From NCBI RefSeq assembly GCF_017312405.1, contig NZ_BLTG01000007.1, positions 1-64,000 of the forward strand: a stretch of 64,000 nt of DNA, given 5' to 3'. Position numbers and translations under genes: made by a program. This stretch comes from Mycobacterium sp. PO1. Lineage in GTDB: Bacteria; Actinomycetota; Actinomycetes; Mycobacteriales; Mycobacteriaceae. Under the pieces are notes generated by a model, which saw only the letters and a program-made list of their open reading frames with translations, was not told the origin of the DNA and did no database searches. Positions 9,785 to 18,656 of the stretch are shown here, piece by piece (positions within the stretch are counted from its first letter, which is position 1; each line of letters begins with the position of its first letter).

Positions 9785-10675
9785 CTACAGGAGGTTCCGG
9801 CCGAGGAACTCGGTGACGGCGCAGCCGAAGGCGTCGTTGTCGTCGCCGGCGATCATGTGTCCGGTGCCGGATACGTCGACGGTCTCGGCGTGGGGAACCA
9901 GTTGCTTGAACTCGTCGACGGTGGCTTGGGAGACCACGTCGGACAAGAGGCCCCTTACGAGAAGTGTTGGGGCATTGACCCGTCGGGCTCCGTCGATCAG
10001 CAGGTGGCTGATTGCGTCGAATTGCTCCGTTCCCGTGGTCGATTCGTCGCGGAGAAAGTCGAAGTTGGAGTGAATGAATGCCGGGTCCCACCGCCAGATC
10101 CAGCGGCCGTCGTGACGCTGCCGTAGCACCTTGCGCAGGCCGTCGACGTTGGCCGGGCGCGAGCGATGGGGGTTGTACGCGGCGATCACCTCTGCGGCGT
10201 CAGAGAGGGTGCTAAAGCCATCGGGATGTGCGGCCATGAACGTCACCACGCGACGGGCGCCCTGGAATTCAAGTCGCGGGGTGACGTCGACCAGGACGAC
10301 CGCCGCCCACGACGCCCCGGATGTCAACAGATGCGTGCCGAGCACGGTCATGCCCCCAAGGGATGCACCTACGACCGCAGGGGCGGTATAGGCGCTGAAG
10401 TGCTCGCGCACGGCGAGAAGATCGGTCGCGAGTCGCTCGATGTCGTACCTGCCGGCTGGGTCCCAGTCGCTGTCGCCGTGACCGCGGGTGTCGTAGGCGA
10501 CGACTGTGTATCCGCATGCGTGGAGGCGACGCGCTGAAGTGCTCCACGCGTGCCGGTTCTGGCCGCCGCCGTGCAGGAGCAGCACGACGGGACGGGCGTC
10601 ATCGTGGCCGTAGCAGTCCGCAGCCAGGGCGATCCCGTCCTGGGTTCGGACCCGATGCTGCACGGCGGAGGTCAT
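9785..10675 (-). CDS. Alpha/beta-fold hydrolase
   Basis: 296 residues with the classical fold: oxyanion segment LLLHGGGQNRHAW, nucleophile elbow GASLGG (Ser105), a late acid in the LLVRGLLSDVV strand and a catalytic His in GTGHMIAGDD (His273). The fold resembles epoxide hydrolases, lipases and esterases; the substrate is unknown. It is convergent with the metal-dependent hydrolase gene and ends 134 bases after it. The thioesterase gene at 10734 lies upstream in the same direction, so the two may be cotranscribed. Confidence 0.88.
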   Translation of the reverse strand: MTSAVQHRVRTQDGIALAADCYGHDDARPVVLLLHGGGQNRHAWSTSARRLHACGYTVVAYDTRGHGDSDWDPAGRYDIERLATDLLAVREHFSAYTAPAVVGASLGGMTVLGTHLLTSGASWAAVVLVDVTPRLEFQGARRVVTFMAAHPDGFSTLSDAAEVIAAYNPHRSRPANVDGLRKVLRQRHDGRWIWRWDPAFIHSNFDFLRDESTTGTEQFDAISHLLIDGARRVNAPTLLVRGLLSDVVSQATVDEFKQLVPHAETVDVSGTGHMIAGDDNDAFGCAVTEFLGRNLL

Positions 10676-10733
10676 GACACCTTCCTGGCGAGATCGTCGT
10701 CCGCCCGAAGCGTGGGCCCGGCAGCAAGCGCCT

Positions 10734-11186
10734 TCATAGTGCGTTGCCCGCGGCGTTCACGATCGTGACCGTGCCCTGGGCTACGCAGACGGCTTTGTCG
10801 CCGTTGCTAATGTCGATGCGCGCCACTCCACTGCGCTTGCCCAGCGACACGATGTCGGTGACGGCGACACACACACCGGTGGACACGGGTCGCAGCAGGT
10901 TTAGCTTGAATTCGGTGGTGGCGACCCATGATCCGGCCGGAATGACGGGGTAGAACACGACTCCGAGACAGTGGTCGACCATCGCCGATAGACATCCGCC
11001 GTGCAGGGTGCCGAAGGGTGTGAGCAGTTCGGCACGGGTTTCCATCTCTGCCACCAGCCGACCGGCGGCGAGTTCGGTGTGCCGAAAGCTCAGAAACCTC
11101 GACAGTCCACCTGCTGTGTTCGGCGATCTGAGCAGCTGGTCGGCGATCTGCTCATCGAAGTGCGCGAATGTCACTGCCACCACCAT
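10734..11186 (-). CDS. PaaI-family hotdog thioesterase
   Basis: 150 residues with the hotdog-fold signature TPFGTLHGGCLSAMVDHCLG, in which HGG and the following acidic Asp belong to the acyl-CoA thioesterase active site. The ATG follows a strong GGAGAAAGGGG. It probably hydrolyses an aryl- or acyl-CoA. It sits between an alpha/beta hydrolase and a cytochrome P450, all on the minus strand, suggesting one catabolic cluster. A remnant of a second thioesterase lies just upstream. Confidence 0.88.
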   Translation of the reverse strand: MVVAVTFAHFDEQIADQLLRSPNTAGGLSRFLSFRHTELAAGRLVAEMETRAELLTPFGTLHGGCLSAMVDHCLGVVFYPVIPAGSWVATTEFKLNLLRPVSTGVCVAVTDIVSLGKRSGVARIDISNGDKAVCVAQGTVTIVNAAGNAL

Positions 11187-11227
11187 GCCCCTTTCTCCTG
11201 TCCGGTCATGGGTCGATCACCGTTCGA

Positions 11228-11344
11228 GCCCGCGAATCGTTTGAGCATGTCGCCGAATGCGCCGAGGTCGCCGTGCGCGGCGGAGTGCTCGATATCGACG
11301 GCGATGAAGAACCTGGCCGCGCGGTGATGCACACGACGCGTCGT
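11228..11344 (-). pseudogene. C-terminal remnant of a second PaaI-type thioesterase
   Basis: The frame reads RFFIAVDIEHSAAHGDLG, then AFGDMLKRFAG. It matches the C-terminus of the intact thioesterase at 15533-16045 (FIVVSPEHFAAHGDVSAFGD, then LLEQF). No start or hotdog core is present; the segment lies in the gap between the P450 and the thioesterase at 10734. It looks like a decayed or deleted gene copy. Confidence 0.6.
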
Positions 11345-11360
11345 CGAGGAGGGGCACGGG

Positions 11361-12557
11361 CTAGACCGGTGTGGTCCAAGTGATGGGCAGCGATGTGTAG
11401 CCGCGGATCGGTCCGGACCGCAGCCGCCGCGCCGATTCAAGATCGACCTCCCAGTCGGGCACCTTGTCCAACAGAGCATCCAGAGCGATGCGGGCCTCCA
11501 TCCGCGCCAGTGCCGCGCCCAGACAGAAGTGGATGCCGCGACCGAAGGCGACCTGGTGCTCACTGGTGCGCTCGATGTCGAACACGTCAGGATCGGGGAA
11601 GGCGCGCTCGTCGCGGTTGGCCGACCCGAACAGCAGCAGCACCTTCTCACCTTGACGCATGGTCGTGTCGTGCAGTGTGACGTCGCGGGTCAGGGTTCGT
11701 GAAAGTCCCTGTGCCGGTGAGTCGTAGCGCAGCAACTCCTCAACTGCCGGCCCCAATAGTGTTCGATCGGCGGCCAGGCGTCGGCGGGTCTGCCGATGCT
11801 GGGCCAGCACGACCGCGGAGTTCCCCAGCAGATTGGTGGTGGTCTCGTAGCCCGCGACGAGCAGCAGCGCGCAGAAGCCGAGGACTTCCTCGTCGGTCAG
11901 TCTGATCCCGTCGACTGTGGCGTTCGCCAACGCCGACATCATGTCCTCGCGGGGGGTTTGGCGGCGGTCGGCGAGGAAGTCGGTGAAGTAGGCGTAGATC
12001 GAGGTGGCGGCGGTCAGTGCGTCGGTGGTTTGTCCGTGGTTGACGTCGACCTGGACCAGTTGGCTCGACCACAATCGGAACTGATCACGATCGGTGGCGG
12101 GAATGCCCAGTAGATCGGCGATCACCGCGGCGGGCAGGATCGCGGCGAAGTCGGTCACGAAGTCCGCCGAACCAGAGCCCTCGTCGAGGCGCTCGAACAA
12201 CTCCGCGGCCATCTGTGTGATGGCGCCCTGCAGCCCGGCCACCCGCCGGGGAGTGAACGCCCGGCTCACCAGGGCACGCAACTGGTCGTGGCGCGGAGGG
12301 TCCATCACGATCATCATCGGCAGGAACGAGCCGATGAAGTCCGATCCCGGTGGGGTGGGGAAGATGCCGTCCACCGAGGAGTACGTGCCGTGATCCAGTG
12401 CTGCGGCCTGGACGTCGGCGTGCCGGCTCAACACCCAGGTATGGGATTCCTCGGCGCGGTACACCGGAGCCGTGTCACGCAACGACCGATACGTCGGATA
12501 GGGGTCGTTGAGAATCGAGGCGTCGAACGGGTCGTAACGAATTTGCACCGAGACCAC
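11361..12557 (-). CDS. Cytochrome P450
   Basis: 398 residues. The heme-binding loop is FGRGIHFCLGAALARME with the ligand Cys345; the I-helix is LLLVAGYETTTNLL and the ExxR-type K-helix text follows. GTG at 12557 is chosen because GGAGG lies five bases upstream; the longer open frame crosses the operator. The substrate is unknown, but the protein resembles bacterial class I P450s that use ferredoxin partners, none of which is adjacent. It is divergent from the TetR/LLM pair across a perfect palindrome, so the TetR protein probably controls both. Confidence 0.93.
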   Translation of the reverse strand: MVSVQIRYDPFDASILNDPYPTYRSLRDTAPVYRAEESHTWVLSRHADVQAAALDHGTYSSVDGIFPTPPGSDFIGSFLPMMIVMDPPRHDQLRALVSRAFTPRRVAGLQGAITQMAAELFERLDEGSGSADFVTDFAAILPAAVIADLLGIPATDRDQFRLWSSQLVQVDVNHGQTTDALTAATSIYAYFTDFLADRRQTPREDMMSALANATVDGIRLTDEEVLGFCALLLVAGYETTTNLLGNSAVVLAQHRQTRRRLAADRTLLGPAVEELLRYDSPAQGLSRTLTRDVTLHDTTMRQGEKVLLLFGSANRDERAFPDPDVFDIERTSEHQVAFGRGIHFCLGAALARMEARIALDALLDKVPDWEVDLESARRLRSGPIRGYTSLPITWTTPV

Positions 12558-12584
12558 CAAGACCTCCGACCACCAAAGTAACGA

Positions 12585-12609
12585 CGGTTTAGACTCGCAG
12601 TCTAAACCG
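12585..12609. promoter_or_regulatory. Perfect palindromic operator between P450 and tetR
   Basis: CGGTTTAGACT, three bases CGC, then the exact complement AGTCTAAACCG. It lies 28 bases upstream of the P450 start and 22 upstream of the tetR start, placing it over both promoters. Confidence 0.8.
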
Positions 12610-12630
12610 GCCGAACGGGACAGGGGGGCA

Positions 12631-13227
12631 ATGCGCAAGATTCCACGTCAGATCTCTGACCGGCTTCCCGCCGCGGCGGACTTGTTCGCCGAGAAGGGGC
12701 TCAACGACTCCAAGATCGAAGACGTCGCCGCGGTGACCGGTGTGCCGAAAGCGACGCTGTACTACTACTTCGCCGGTAAAGAGGACATCCTTGCTTTCCT
12801 GCTCGAAGACCTCCTCAAGGACATCTTCGATGCTGTGACCGCGATCGTGCACACCGGCGGCACCGGTGCCGAACGCCTCGAACTCGTGATCCGCGCACAA
12901 CTGCGGGCAATGGCGCAGCGGCCAGCGGTATGCCGTGCACTCATCGGCGAATTGGGACGAGCGGCCCGCATGCCGGCTATCGCCGAGATGATCAATACCG
13001 CCTACCAACAACCCGTCGAAACCCTGCTCATCGAAGGGGCCCGCGACGGATCCCTCGTCGCTCAGCCCGATGCGCGATCGACGTCGATTGCGCTGTTCGG
13101 CGCGGTCACCATCAATGCACTCATGTACCTGGTCACCGATAACCACCTCGACGAGACGGTGGTCGCCAGCACCCTCAGCGCCGTCATGTTCGACGGGCTG
13201 CGCCCGCGCACAGGAGACCAGTCATGA
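12631..13227 (+). CDS. TetR/AcrR-family repressor of the P450/LLM locus
   Basis: 198 residues. The helix-turn-helix is VTGVPKATLYYYFAGKEDI near residues 36-54. It resembles FadR/KstR2-like regulators of acyl-CoA metabolism, but no ligand can be named. Its stop overlaps the LLM oxidoreductase start (ATGA), so the two form an operon. The palindrome at 12585 directly upstream is its likely operator. Confidence 0.9.
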   Translation: MRKIPRQISDRLPAAADLFAEKGLNDSKIEDVAAVTGVPKATLYYYFAGKEDILAFLLEDLLKDIFDAVTAIVHTGGTGAERLELVIRAQLRAMAQRPAVCRALIGELGRAARMPAIAEMINTAYQQPVETLLIEGARDGSLVAQPDARSTSIALFGAVTINALMYLVTDNHLDETVVASTLSAVMFDGLRPRTGDQS

Positions 13228-14273
13228 GCACCTACGGCCTGTCGGTTCTCGGCGCGGATCTGAAGTCACTGGCCCAGACCGCCCAGGCCGCTGATGCGGC
13301 CGGGTTCGACGCCGTATGGGCCTCGGAGTTCTATTCTCGGTCCGGATCGATCTCCATGGCCGCGATGGCCAACAGCACCCAGAACTGTCGGATCGGTTCC
13401 TCCATTCTCTACGGCGTCGGCCGAAGCCCCCTGGTGCTGGCCACCGAGGCGCGCGACCTCGACGAACTCTCCAACGGACGACTGGTACTCGGCATCGGCA
13501 ACGGCACCAAACGGATGATGGGCGACTGGCACGGCGTGCCCGACACCTCCGCACCCGCCCTGCGGATGGAAGAACTCGTGATGCTGCTGCGCCGGATATG
13601 GAACCTGCATGAAGGCCCGATCCATCACGAGGGCCGTTTCTACAGAATGAATCTCACCCCGACCGGCGACGTGGGACCCTCCAGCAGGCCGATCCCGATC
13701 GTCACTGCCGGTGTCCGGCCCCGGATGTGCGAGGCGGCCGGGCGGGTGGCCGACGGCCTAGCCGGACATCCGCTGTTCACAACCACCTACGTCGAAGAGG
13801 TCGTCCGGCCCGCTATCGCCAGGGGCGCCGCGCACACCGGCCGCGACCCCAATGACGTGGAAATCATTTCCATGGTGATGTGCGCCATCCACGACGACGC
13901 CGAGGTCGCCAGGCGCGAACTGGCGCAGCAGATTGCGTTCTACTCCTCGGTCAAATCCTACGAGACGGTACTCGATGTGAACGGCTTCGCCAGCGAAGGC
14001 CGAGCCATCCGGCAAGCATTCGCCCAGCGCGATTTCCCGGCGATGTTCGCCGCTGTGTCCGAGGAGATGATCGACGCCATGGGTGTCGCCGGGACGGCGC
14101 ACGAGGTCCGTGAACAATTGAGACGGTACAACGGCGTCCTCGACCACATCATGCTGTATTCACCATCGGTCGGCATCACTGCCGAACGCGTGCAACAAAA
14201 CCTCGACAGCATCATCCGGGAATGCTCGCCCGCCTCGATGTCGCCAGGGCGGTCCTGTCCACGTTCAACCTGA
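13224..14273 (+). CDS. LLM-class flavin/F420-dependent oxidoreductase
   Basis: 349 residues with the luciferase-like TIM-barrel text: GFDAVWASEFYS, SSILYGVGRSPLVLATEARDL and GRLVLGIGNGTKRM. These proteins use FMNH2 or, in mycobacteria, often F420. The fold supports a reductase or monooxygenase role on a small hydrophobic substrate. It is translationally coupled to the upstream TetR gene. With the divergent P450 it probably forms an inducible oxidation pathway. Confidence 0.9.
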   Translation: MSTYGLSVLGADLKSLAQTAQAADAAGFDAVWASEFYSRSGSISMAAMANSTQNCRIGSSILYGVGRSPLVLATEARDLDELSNGRLVLGIGNGTKRMMGDWHGVPDTSAPALRMEELVMLLRRIWNLHEGPIHHEGRFYRMNLTPTGDVGPSSRPIPIVTAGVRPRMCEAAGRVADGLAGHPLFTTTYVEEVVRPAIARGAAHTGRDPNDVEIISMVMCAIHDDAEVARRELAQQIAFYSSVKSYETVLDVNGFASEGRAIRQAFAQRDFPAMFAAVSEEMIDAMGVAGTAHEVREQLRRYNGVLDHIMLYSPSVGITAERVQQNLDSIIRECSPASMSPGRSCPRST

Positions 14274-14321
14274 TCCACGTATTGCCGCCCAAGTCGACCC
14301 GTCGCAGTGTCCGCGGCCGGA

Positions 14322-14786
14322 TTAGTGGGTCTGCCGCGCCGACCCCGCCGATGATTGCCTGACGCTGTTGACGATGTTGGCGTCGTCGGTGTCGGGGAGG
14401 TCATGGCGGACCACGCGTACCCGTCCTTGAGGTAGACAGGCCATGTAGCCGTGGCGCATGCCATAGAGCTCCCACGCTGTCTGTTCAGCGTCGGGATCGA
14501 CATCGATGCGATGTCCGCGCGAGAAGCTCAGGTGTAGCCCTCCATCGTCGCTGGACCAGGCCTGGGTGCACAGTGCGCCGGCGAGGTTCAGCAGCGGGCG
14601 TTCGTGGGTCGCGATCCTGAGGGGGTCAATACGCACCGCCTCGATGGGGTAGGTGCCGACGGCAGGAAGCGTCAATAGTAGGGGGCAGGAGATGACGATT
14701 TCGTTGTAATCATCGAAATCCAGAACCAGGCCGCCGTGCAGCGAGAGGCGTTGTACGACAAGGTTTTCGATCCATTGGGTGTACAT
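14322..14786 (-). CDS. DUF6188-like protein
   Basis: About 154 residues from MYTQWIENLVVQRL; a start seven codons earlier is possible but has no ribosome site. The text LDFDDYNEIVISCPLLLTLP is characteristic of small mycobacterial proteins annotated as DUF6188. The function is unknown, and no signal peptide or membrane helix is visible. A perfect 15-bp palindrome, related to the mmpL operator, lies about 55-65 bases upstream, so it may belong to the same TetR regulon. Confidence 0.8.
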   Translation of the reverse strand: MYTQWIENLVVQRLSLHGGLVLDFDDYNEIVISCPLLLTLPAVGTYPIEAVRIDPLRIATHERPLLNLAGALCTQAWSSDDGGLHLSFSRGHRIDVDPDAEQTAWELYGMRHGYMACLPQGRVRVVRHDLPDTDDANIVNSVRQSSAGSARQTH

Positions 14787-14838
14787 GGCAGTCTCTTTTC
14801 GACGCATCGTTGAGCCGTATCCCCAAAGAGTACGCCAA

Positions 14839-14853
14839 GTATCGCTGCGATAC
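14839..14853. promoter_or_regulatory. Palindromic operator upstream of the DUF6188 gene
   Basis: GTATCGC-T-GCGATAC is a perfect 15-bp palindrome. It matches the mmpL operator half (7749-7766) in 14 of 18 positions over 14838-14855, and a further GTATCG half-site follows at 14859. Confidence 0.7.
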
Positions 14854-14864
14854 CAGCAGTATCG

Positions 14865-15536
14865 TTACCGGTAGACGGCTGGCCTAGCAGCGCTGGTCAC
14901 GACGCGCCTGGTGGCTCGGTCAATGCGGTCGCGGGTGTCGGCGGCTGTCGCGCGGTGGCCGCTGAAGGCCACGAGGTTGGCCAGCCAGATGTCGGAGATG
15001 ATCCCAGCCACGTGCAGATCGGTAGGAGTGGGCTCGCCGCCCCTGAGCGTGCGGGCCAGCAGGATCTGGATCTCATCGGCCGCGCGGTCGAGTTCCGCGG
15101 CGGCGCGGGTATCTGCGACTGCGAAGGCCCGTGTCATGGCCGTCGTCAGCCATGGGTCGCGCTGCCAGCGGTCATGCAGATGTGCGGTGAGCCGTTCGAG
15201 CCGTTCCAGCGGTGTGCCCTCACCACTCGCCCAGTCCCCGGCCGAGTCGAGTCGACGGAACTCGCGCGTCAGCGCTGCCACCAGCAAGTGGGTTTTCGCC
15301 GGGAAATAGCGGTAAAGCGTGCCGACGGCGATGCCGACCCGCTCGGCAACTGTCCGCATCTGAACCGCCTCGTAACCACCCGCCGCGGCCACGACCAAAG
15401 CTGCATCAAGAATGGTCTCCCGGCGCCGTGCGGACGCGCGTGAACGCGACGCGTTAGCGGCTCGCTTCTCTGCAGCGACCGAGTTCGCTTCCGAAGGCGG
15501 GGTTTTCCCGTGGCTGCGCGCCTGAGGGACAGTCAT
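14865..15536 (-). CDS. KstR-like TetR-family regulator
   Basis: 223 residues. The DNA-binding region, GGYEAVQMRTVAERVGIAVG followed by TLYRYFPAKTHLL, is very close to KstR, the cholesterol-catabolism repressor of mycobacteria. The C-terminal domain also follows KstR text (VISDVWLSNLL-like ISDIWLANLV). An extra, Ala/Arg-rich N-terminal extension of about 30 residues precedes it. It overlaps the upstream thioesterase gene by four bases, indicating an operon. It is probably a paralogue with another acyl-CoA ligand rather than the core KstR. Confidence 0.88.
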   Translation of the reverse strand: MTVPQARSHGKTPPSEANSVAAEKRAANASRSRASARRRETILDAALVVAAAGGYEAVQMRTVAERVGIAVGTLYRYFPAKTHLLVAALTREFRRLDSAGDWASGEGTPLERLERLTAHLHDRWQRDPWLTTAMTRAFAVADTRAAAELDRAADEIQILLARTLRGGEPTPTDLHVAGIISDIWLANLVAFSGHRATAADTRDRIDRATRRVVTSAARPAVYR

Positions 15537-16045
15537 GACGGCTCCGGGTCGAGGCCGCCGCGGCGCGAGAACTGCTCCAGAAGATCGCCGAAAGCGCTGA
15601 CATCGCCGTGTGCGGCGAAGTGCTCAGGGCTGACGACAATGAACACTGCACTGGCGGTGAAGCGGGCGATCCCACCCTCACCCGTGCCTGTCGCCGTGAC
15701 ATGCAGCGCCCGCCCTTCACGAGAGACGATGTGGGCAGTAATCCGGTGGGTCTGATGCAGCGGCACCGGCCGCAAATATTCGACCGTCAGGGTGCGGGTC
15801 ACCGCCGGGGTTCCGGCGATCCACAACGTGAAGCCCAGGACGTCATCACATGCCGCGGCCACTGCCCCGCCATGGGCCAGGCCCGGGGCCCCGATATGGC
15901 GCTCATCGAACGTCACATCGGTGTACACCGCGTCGCCGCTACGATGCACCACCAACCGCAGTCCGTGGGGGTTGTCCGGGCCGCAACCCATGCATGTCGT
16001 GGTGTGCGAGGGCAGCCGCTCGGGCGGCAACAGGCTTTCGGGCAC
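15533..16045 (-). CDS. PaaI-family acyl-CoA thioesterase
   Basis: 170 residues when started at the GTG at 16045, which has GGAGG six bases upstream; the longer open frame runs through the shared operator and is rejected. The hotdog signature is HIGAPGLAHGGAVAAACDD, and a CMGCGPDNPHGL segment near the N-terminus is typical of the subgroup. It is the first gene of an operon with the KstR-like regulator and is divergent from another TetR gene at 16148. Confidence 0.88.
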   Translation of the reverse strand: MPESLLPPERLPSHTTTCMGCGPDNPHGLRLVVHRSGDAVYTDVTFDERHIGAPGLAHGGAVAAACDDVLGFTLWIAGTPAVTRTLTVEYLRPVPLHQTHRITAHIVSREGRALHVTATGTGEGGIARFTASAVFIVVSPEHFAAHGDVSAFGDLLEQFSRRGGLDPEPS

Positions 16046-16065
16046 CGTCACCCTCCAATACGATC

Positions 16066-16083
16066 GGTTTCGCTGCGCTACCG
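16066..16083. promoter_or_regulatory. Shared TetR operator half-site
   Basis: GGTTTCGCTGCGCTACCG lies between the divergent thioesterase and tetR genes and matches the mmpL operator arm (7749-7766) at 16 of 18 positions. It is the probable autoregulatory site of the TetR gene at 16148. Confidence 0.65.
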
Positions 16084-16147
16084 TTAGTACCACACTGCTA
16101 GACTGCCGTGACAGCATCGCGTGAAGATCGACCGCCGAGGTGAACGA

Positions 16148-16840
16148 GTGAGCGACAGTCAGGCAGTGCCCGTCCCTGACGACGACGTGGACCCTCGGCT
16201 CATCCGGTCACGCACCCGGCTGCTGGATGCTGCGGCAACGCTACTGAGCACCGGTGGGGTGGAAGCGGTCACTATCGATGCCGTCACCAAAGCATCCAAA
16301 GTGGCCCGAACCACGCTGTACCGCCACTTCCACAGTTCGTCGCATTTACTGGCAGCCACGTTCGAACGCCTACTTCCACAAGTGACCACTCCGGCACCGA
16401 CCAGCGGACCCCTCCGTGAGCAGCTGATCGAATTGCTCAGCCGCCAAGCCGCCCTTTTCAACGACGCACCGCTGCATGTCACGACACTCGCGTGGCTCTC
16501 ATTGGGGCCCACCGGCTCCAATGCCCAAGCGGAAGACCGCCACACATCCGGGGCGCTACGGACCCGAGTTGTCGATCAATATCGTCAACCATTTGACGCC
16601 GTACTCACCAGCCCAAAAGCTCAAGCCGAACTCAACGACTTCGACCAGGAACTGGCGCTTTGCCAACTCGTCGGACCACTCGCCTTCGCCCGAATGACCG
16701 GGCTTCGCACTATCACTCACAATGACTGCGCGAACATCGTCGATGACTTTCTCGCCGCCCACCGCAACACCGACAGCGACGCCATAAAATCGAACATCGC
16801 CACCAAGAAGACGGGCCGCCCGGCGCGCTCAGCTCGCTAG
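16148..16840 (+). CDS. TetR-family repressor (candidate regulator of mmpL)
   Basis: 230 residues from the GTG at 16148, preceded by GAGGTG. The helix-turn-helix is VTKASKVARTTLYRHFHSSS. The C-terminal region is helical and ends in a basic tail. Because the operator in its own promoter is nearly identical to the mmpL operator at 7749 and similar to the one at 14838, this protein is the best candidate for a small regulon of mmpL, the DUF6188 gene, and the thioesterase/KstR-like operon. The KstR-like protein is the alternative. Confidence 0.88.
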   Translation: MSDSQAVPVPDDDVDPRLIRSRTRLLDAAATLLSTGGVEAVTIDAVTKASKVARTTLYRHFHSSSHLLAATFERLLPQVTTPAPTSGPLREQLIELLSRQAALFNDAPLHVTTLAWLSLGPTGSNAQAEDRHTSGALRTRVVDQYRQPFDAVLTSPKAQAELNDFDQELALCQLVGPLAFARMTGLRTITHNDCANIVDDFLAAHRNTDSDAIKSNIATKKTGRPARSAR

Positions 16841-17189
16841 GCACAACGAAATCACAATGTCGAGCCGGCTGGTCTTCGGGCCCTTTTCGCCTCTCGCAAA
16901 TCGCGTCGGTGATGGCATCGAAGGACCATTCGTCGCCATCATCGGCGAGGCCGTACGCTGGTTTCCGTTCCACAGCGAGGTGCGGAGACTCGCAGCAGGG
17001 TAGTGAGCTACCCGAAGTGCAGGTCACCCGCGGTTCGGCGTCTCAGACGCTTGAGGGCGCGCAACTGCTTGAACCCGTTTCTCGATTGCTTGACTTGTGG
17101 CGAGGAGGATTGACAAAGAACAACTTTGACGAGAGCAGGCGAATCGTGGCCTCGGCGGCATGGAGTGGTTACGACATCGCTGTTGCGAG
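16841..17189. other. Gap holding the left end of the recombinase element
   Basis: No gene is supported. From 17103 to 17132 the sequence contains TTGACAAAGAACAACTTTGA, related to the sequence at the other end of the recombinase trio. Confidence 0.5.
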
Positions 17190-18656
17190 TTAGCTCCGCC
17201 TTCGATGCGGCATTGATCTGCCGCGTTCGGTGACGTAATCGGTCCAGTCGCGGGCGGCGAGTTTGGCCCAGGCGGCTGCGTTCTTGGTGGTGATCGCGAG
17301 CAGTTCGGCCAGCACGGGTGCGGGCATGTCGCTGGCGAGCTGGAAGAGGGCGGCTTTGCGATGTTCGTAGGGTTTCACCCCGACCGCGACGAGCTGGGTG
17401 CGGATGTTCTCGGTGGACAGGTGGGTGCCGGGAAGTCGGCCGGGGAACAGCCAGCCCGTATGGGATGGGGTGTAGCGGCTTTCGCATTGCTGCTCCAGAT
17501 GCTCGCGGATGAGGTCGTCGAGTAGGGGAGGCATTTGGATGGGGATGGCGGCGAAGACGACATGCACGGCGTGATCGTCGGAGATCGAGATTTGGCTTGA
17601 TCGCAGGGCGACGATGCGCGAAAGAGGTTGGGCGAACAACAATGTGAGCAGTCCCGCGATGCGGGTTTTGCGGCGGATTGTGTCGTCGTGCAGCAGCCGC
17701 CCGACGGCGGCCCACCGCTGGGAATCCGAGACGGTTACCGAGGGAGGTGACCGTGGCGGATCGGTGACCCTCAGTGTGGTGTTGATGCGGGATTGGCGTA
17801 GCCAGACGAGGAAGGCGTACTCGGCAGTGAGCGGCCTCCGGTGGAGCGCCTGGTAGCGCTCCAGCATCTCCTGTGTCGCTGTCGCCGGAGTGGCGTCGTG
17901 GGTGTGCAGAAACGCCATGAACTGAATCGCCACGCGGACGCGACGACGGCAGGCATCGGTCATCGATCTCGTCAGCCGGTTCTCGTGGGAGGCCTTGCGC
18001 ATCTGGCGCAGTACATGCCAATGCGCGAATCGGCGAATGATGGCGGCGTCTTCGGCCGGAAGCTCGGCTACAACGTCCTCGATCCAGGGCAGCATCCGTT
18101 CGACGCGGATGTCGATCGGGCCCAGAACGCCGACCGCGACCAGGAGGCTGCGCAAGTAATCGTGGGCTCGGTCCGAGGGAAGATCGCTGAAGGTGTCGTG
18201 GCTGATTTCACGCGTTCCGCAGGCCATGTCGCGAAGGAGCTGCGGGCCGGTACCGGGCTTCTTTCGCAGCCACCAGAGCACCGTCTGTGGGCGGTCGGCG
18301 TTGATCAGTTCGTCGAACACGGGCCGTAGTCGGTGATGAATCGTGCCGCTGATCGGGTCGGTGAGCAGCTCGGTGAGGCGCTCGCGTAGGAAGCAGCGGG
18401 CGCATCGGTAGAACCCGTAGGGGTGTTCTTCGCGGCCGCATTCGCTGCAGGTGAAGATCGATGCGACACCGGCGCAGGAGGCGCACACGATGGCATCGTC
18501 GAGCTGCCACGCCAGTGGCCGCACGGTCTCACACCGCGGGCATTTCTCGGGGTGATAGTGCCGTCTGCGACGGCATGCGACACAGATGCGACGCCCGTGC
18601 GTCAGTGGGGTTAGCCGGATGGTGCTTGCACACTCCCAGCAGGCCCGCTGAGTCAC
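17190..18656 (-). CDS. Zinc-ribbon protein with degenerate tyrosine-recombinase domain
   Basis: 488 residues. The first 100 carry several Cys pairs (CWEC, CVAC, CPRC, CASC, CSEC, CARC), which look like tandem zinc ribbons. A helical middle is followed by a C-terminal tyrosine-recombinase-like fold. The box I arginine seems replaced: FAQPLSRIVALR aligns where active enzymes have GLRxSEL. Box II is reduced to YEHRKAALFQLA. A terminal tyrosine is present in DWTDYV. It overlaps the HTH gene by four bases. It is probably a helper or targeting subunit for the active integrase. Confidence 0.75.
   Translation of the reverse strand: MTQRACWECASTIRLTPLTHGRRICVACRRRRHYHPEKCPRCETVRPLAWQLDDAIVCASCAGVASIFTCSECGREEHPYGFYRCARCFLRERLTELLTDPISGTIHHRLRPVFDELINADRPQTVLWWLRKKPGTGPQLLRDMACGTREISHDTFSDLPSDRAHDYLRSLLVAVGVLGPIDIRVERMLPWIEDVVAELPAEDAAIIRRFAHWHVLRQMRKASHENRLTRSMTDACRRRVRVAIQFMAFLHTHDATPATATQEMLERYQALHRRPLTAEYAFLVWLRQSRINTTLRVTDPPRSPPSVTVSDSQRWAAVGRLLHDDTIRRKTRIAGLLTLLFAQPLSRIVALRSSQISISDDHAVHVVFAAIPIQMPPLLDDLIREHLEQQCESRYTPSHTGWLFPGRLPGTHLSTENIRTQLVAVGVKPYEHRKAALFQLASDMPAPVLAELLAITTKNAAAWAKLAARDWTDYVTERGRSMPHRRRS

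Noticed and set aside
17008..18021. A 337-codon minus-strand open frame overlapping the zinc-ribbon recombinase-like gene
   Set aside because: Arg/His/Pro-rich composition with no conserved text; a shadow of the gene at 17190-18656.
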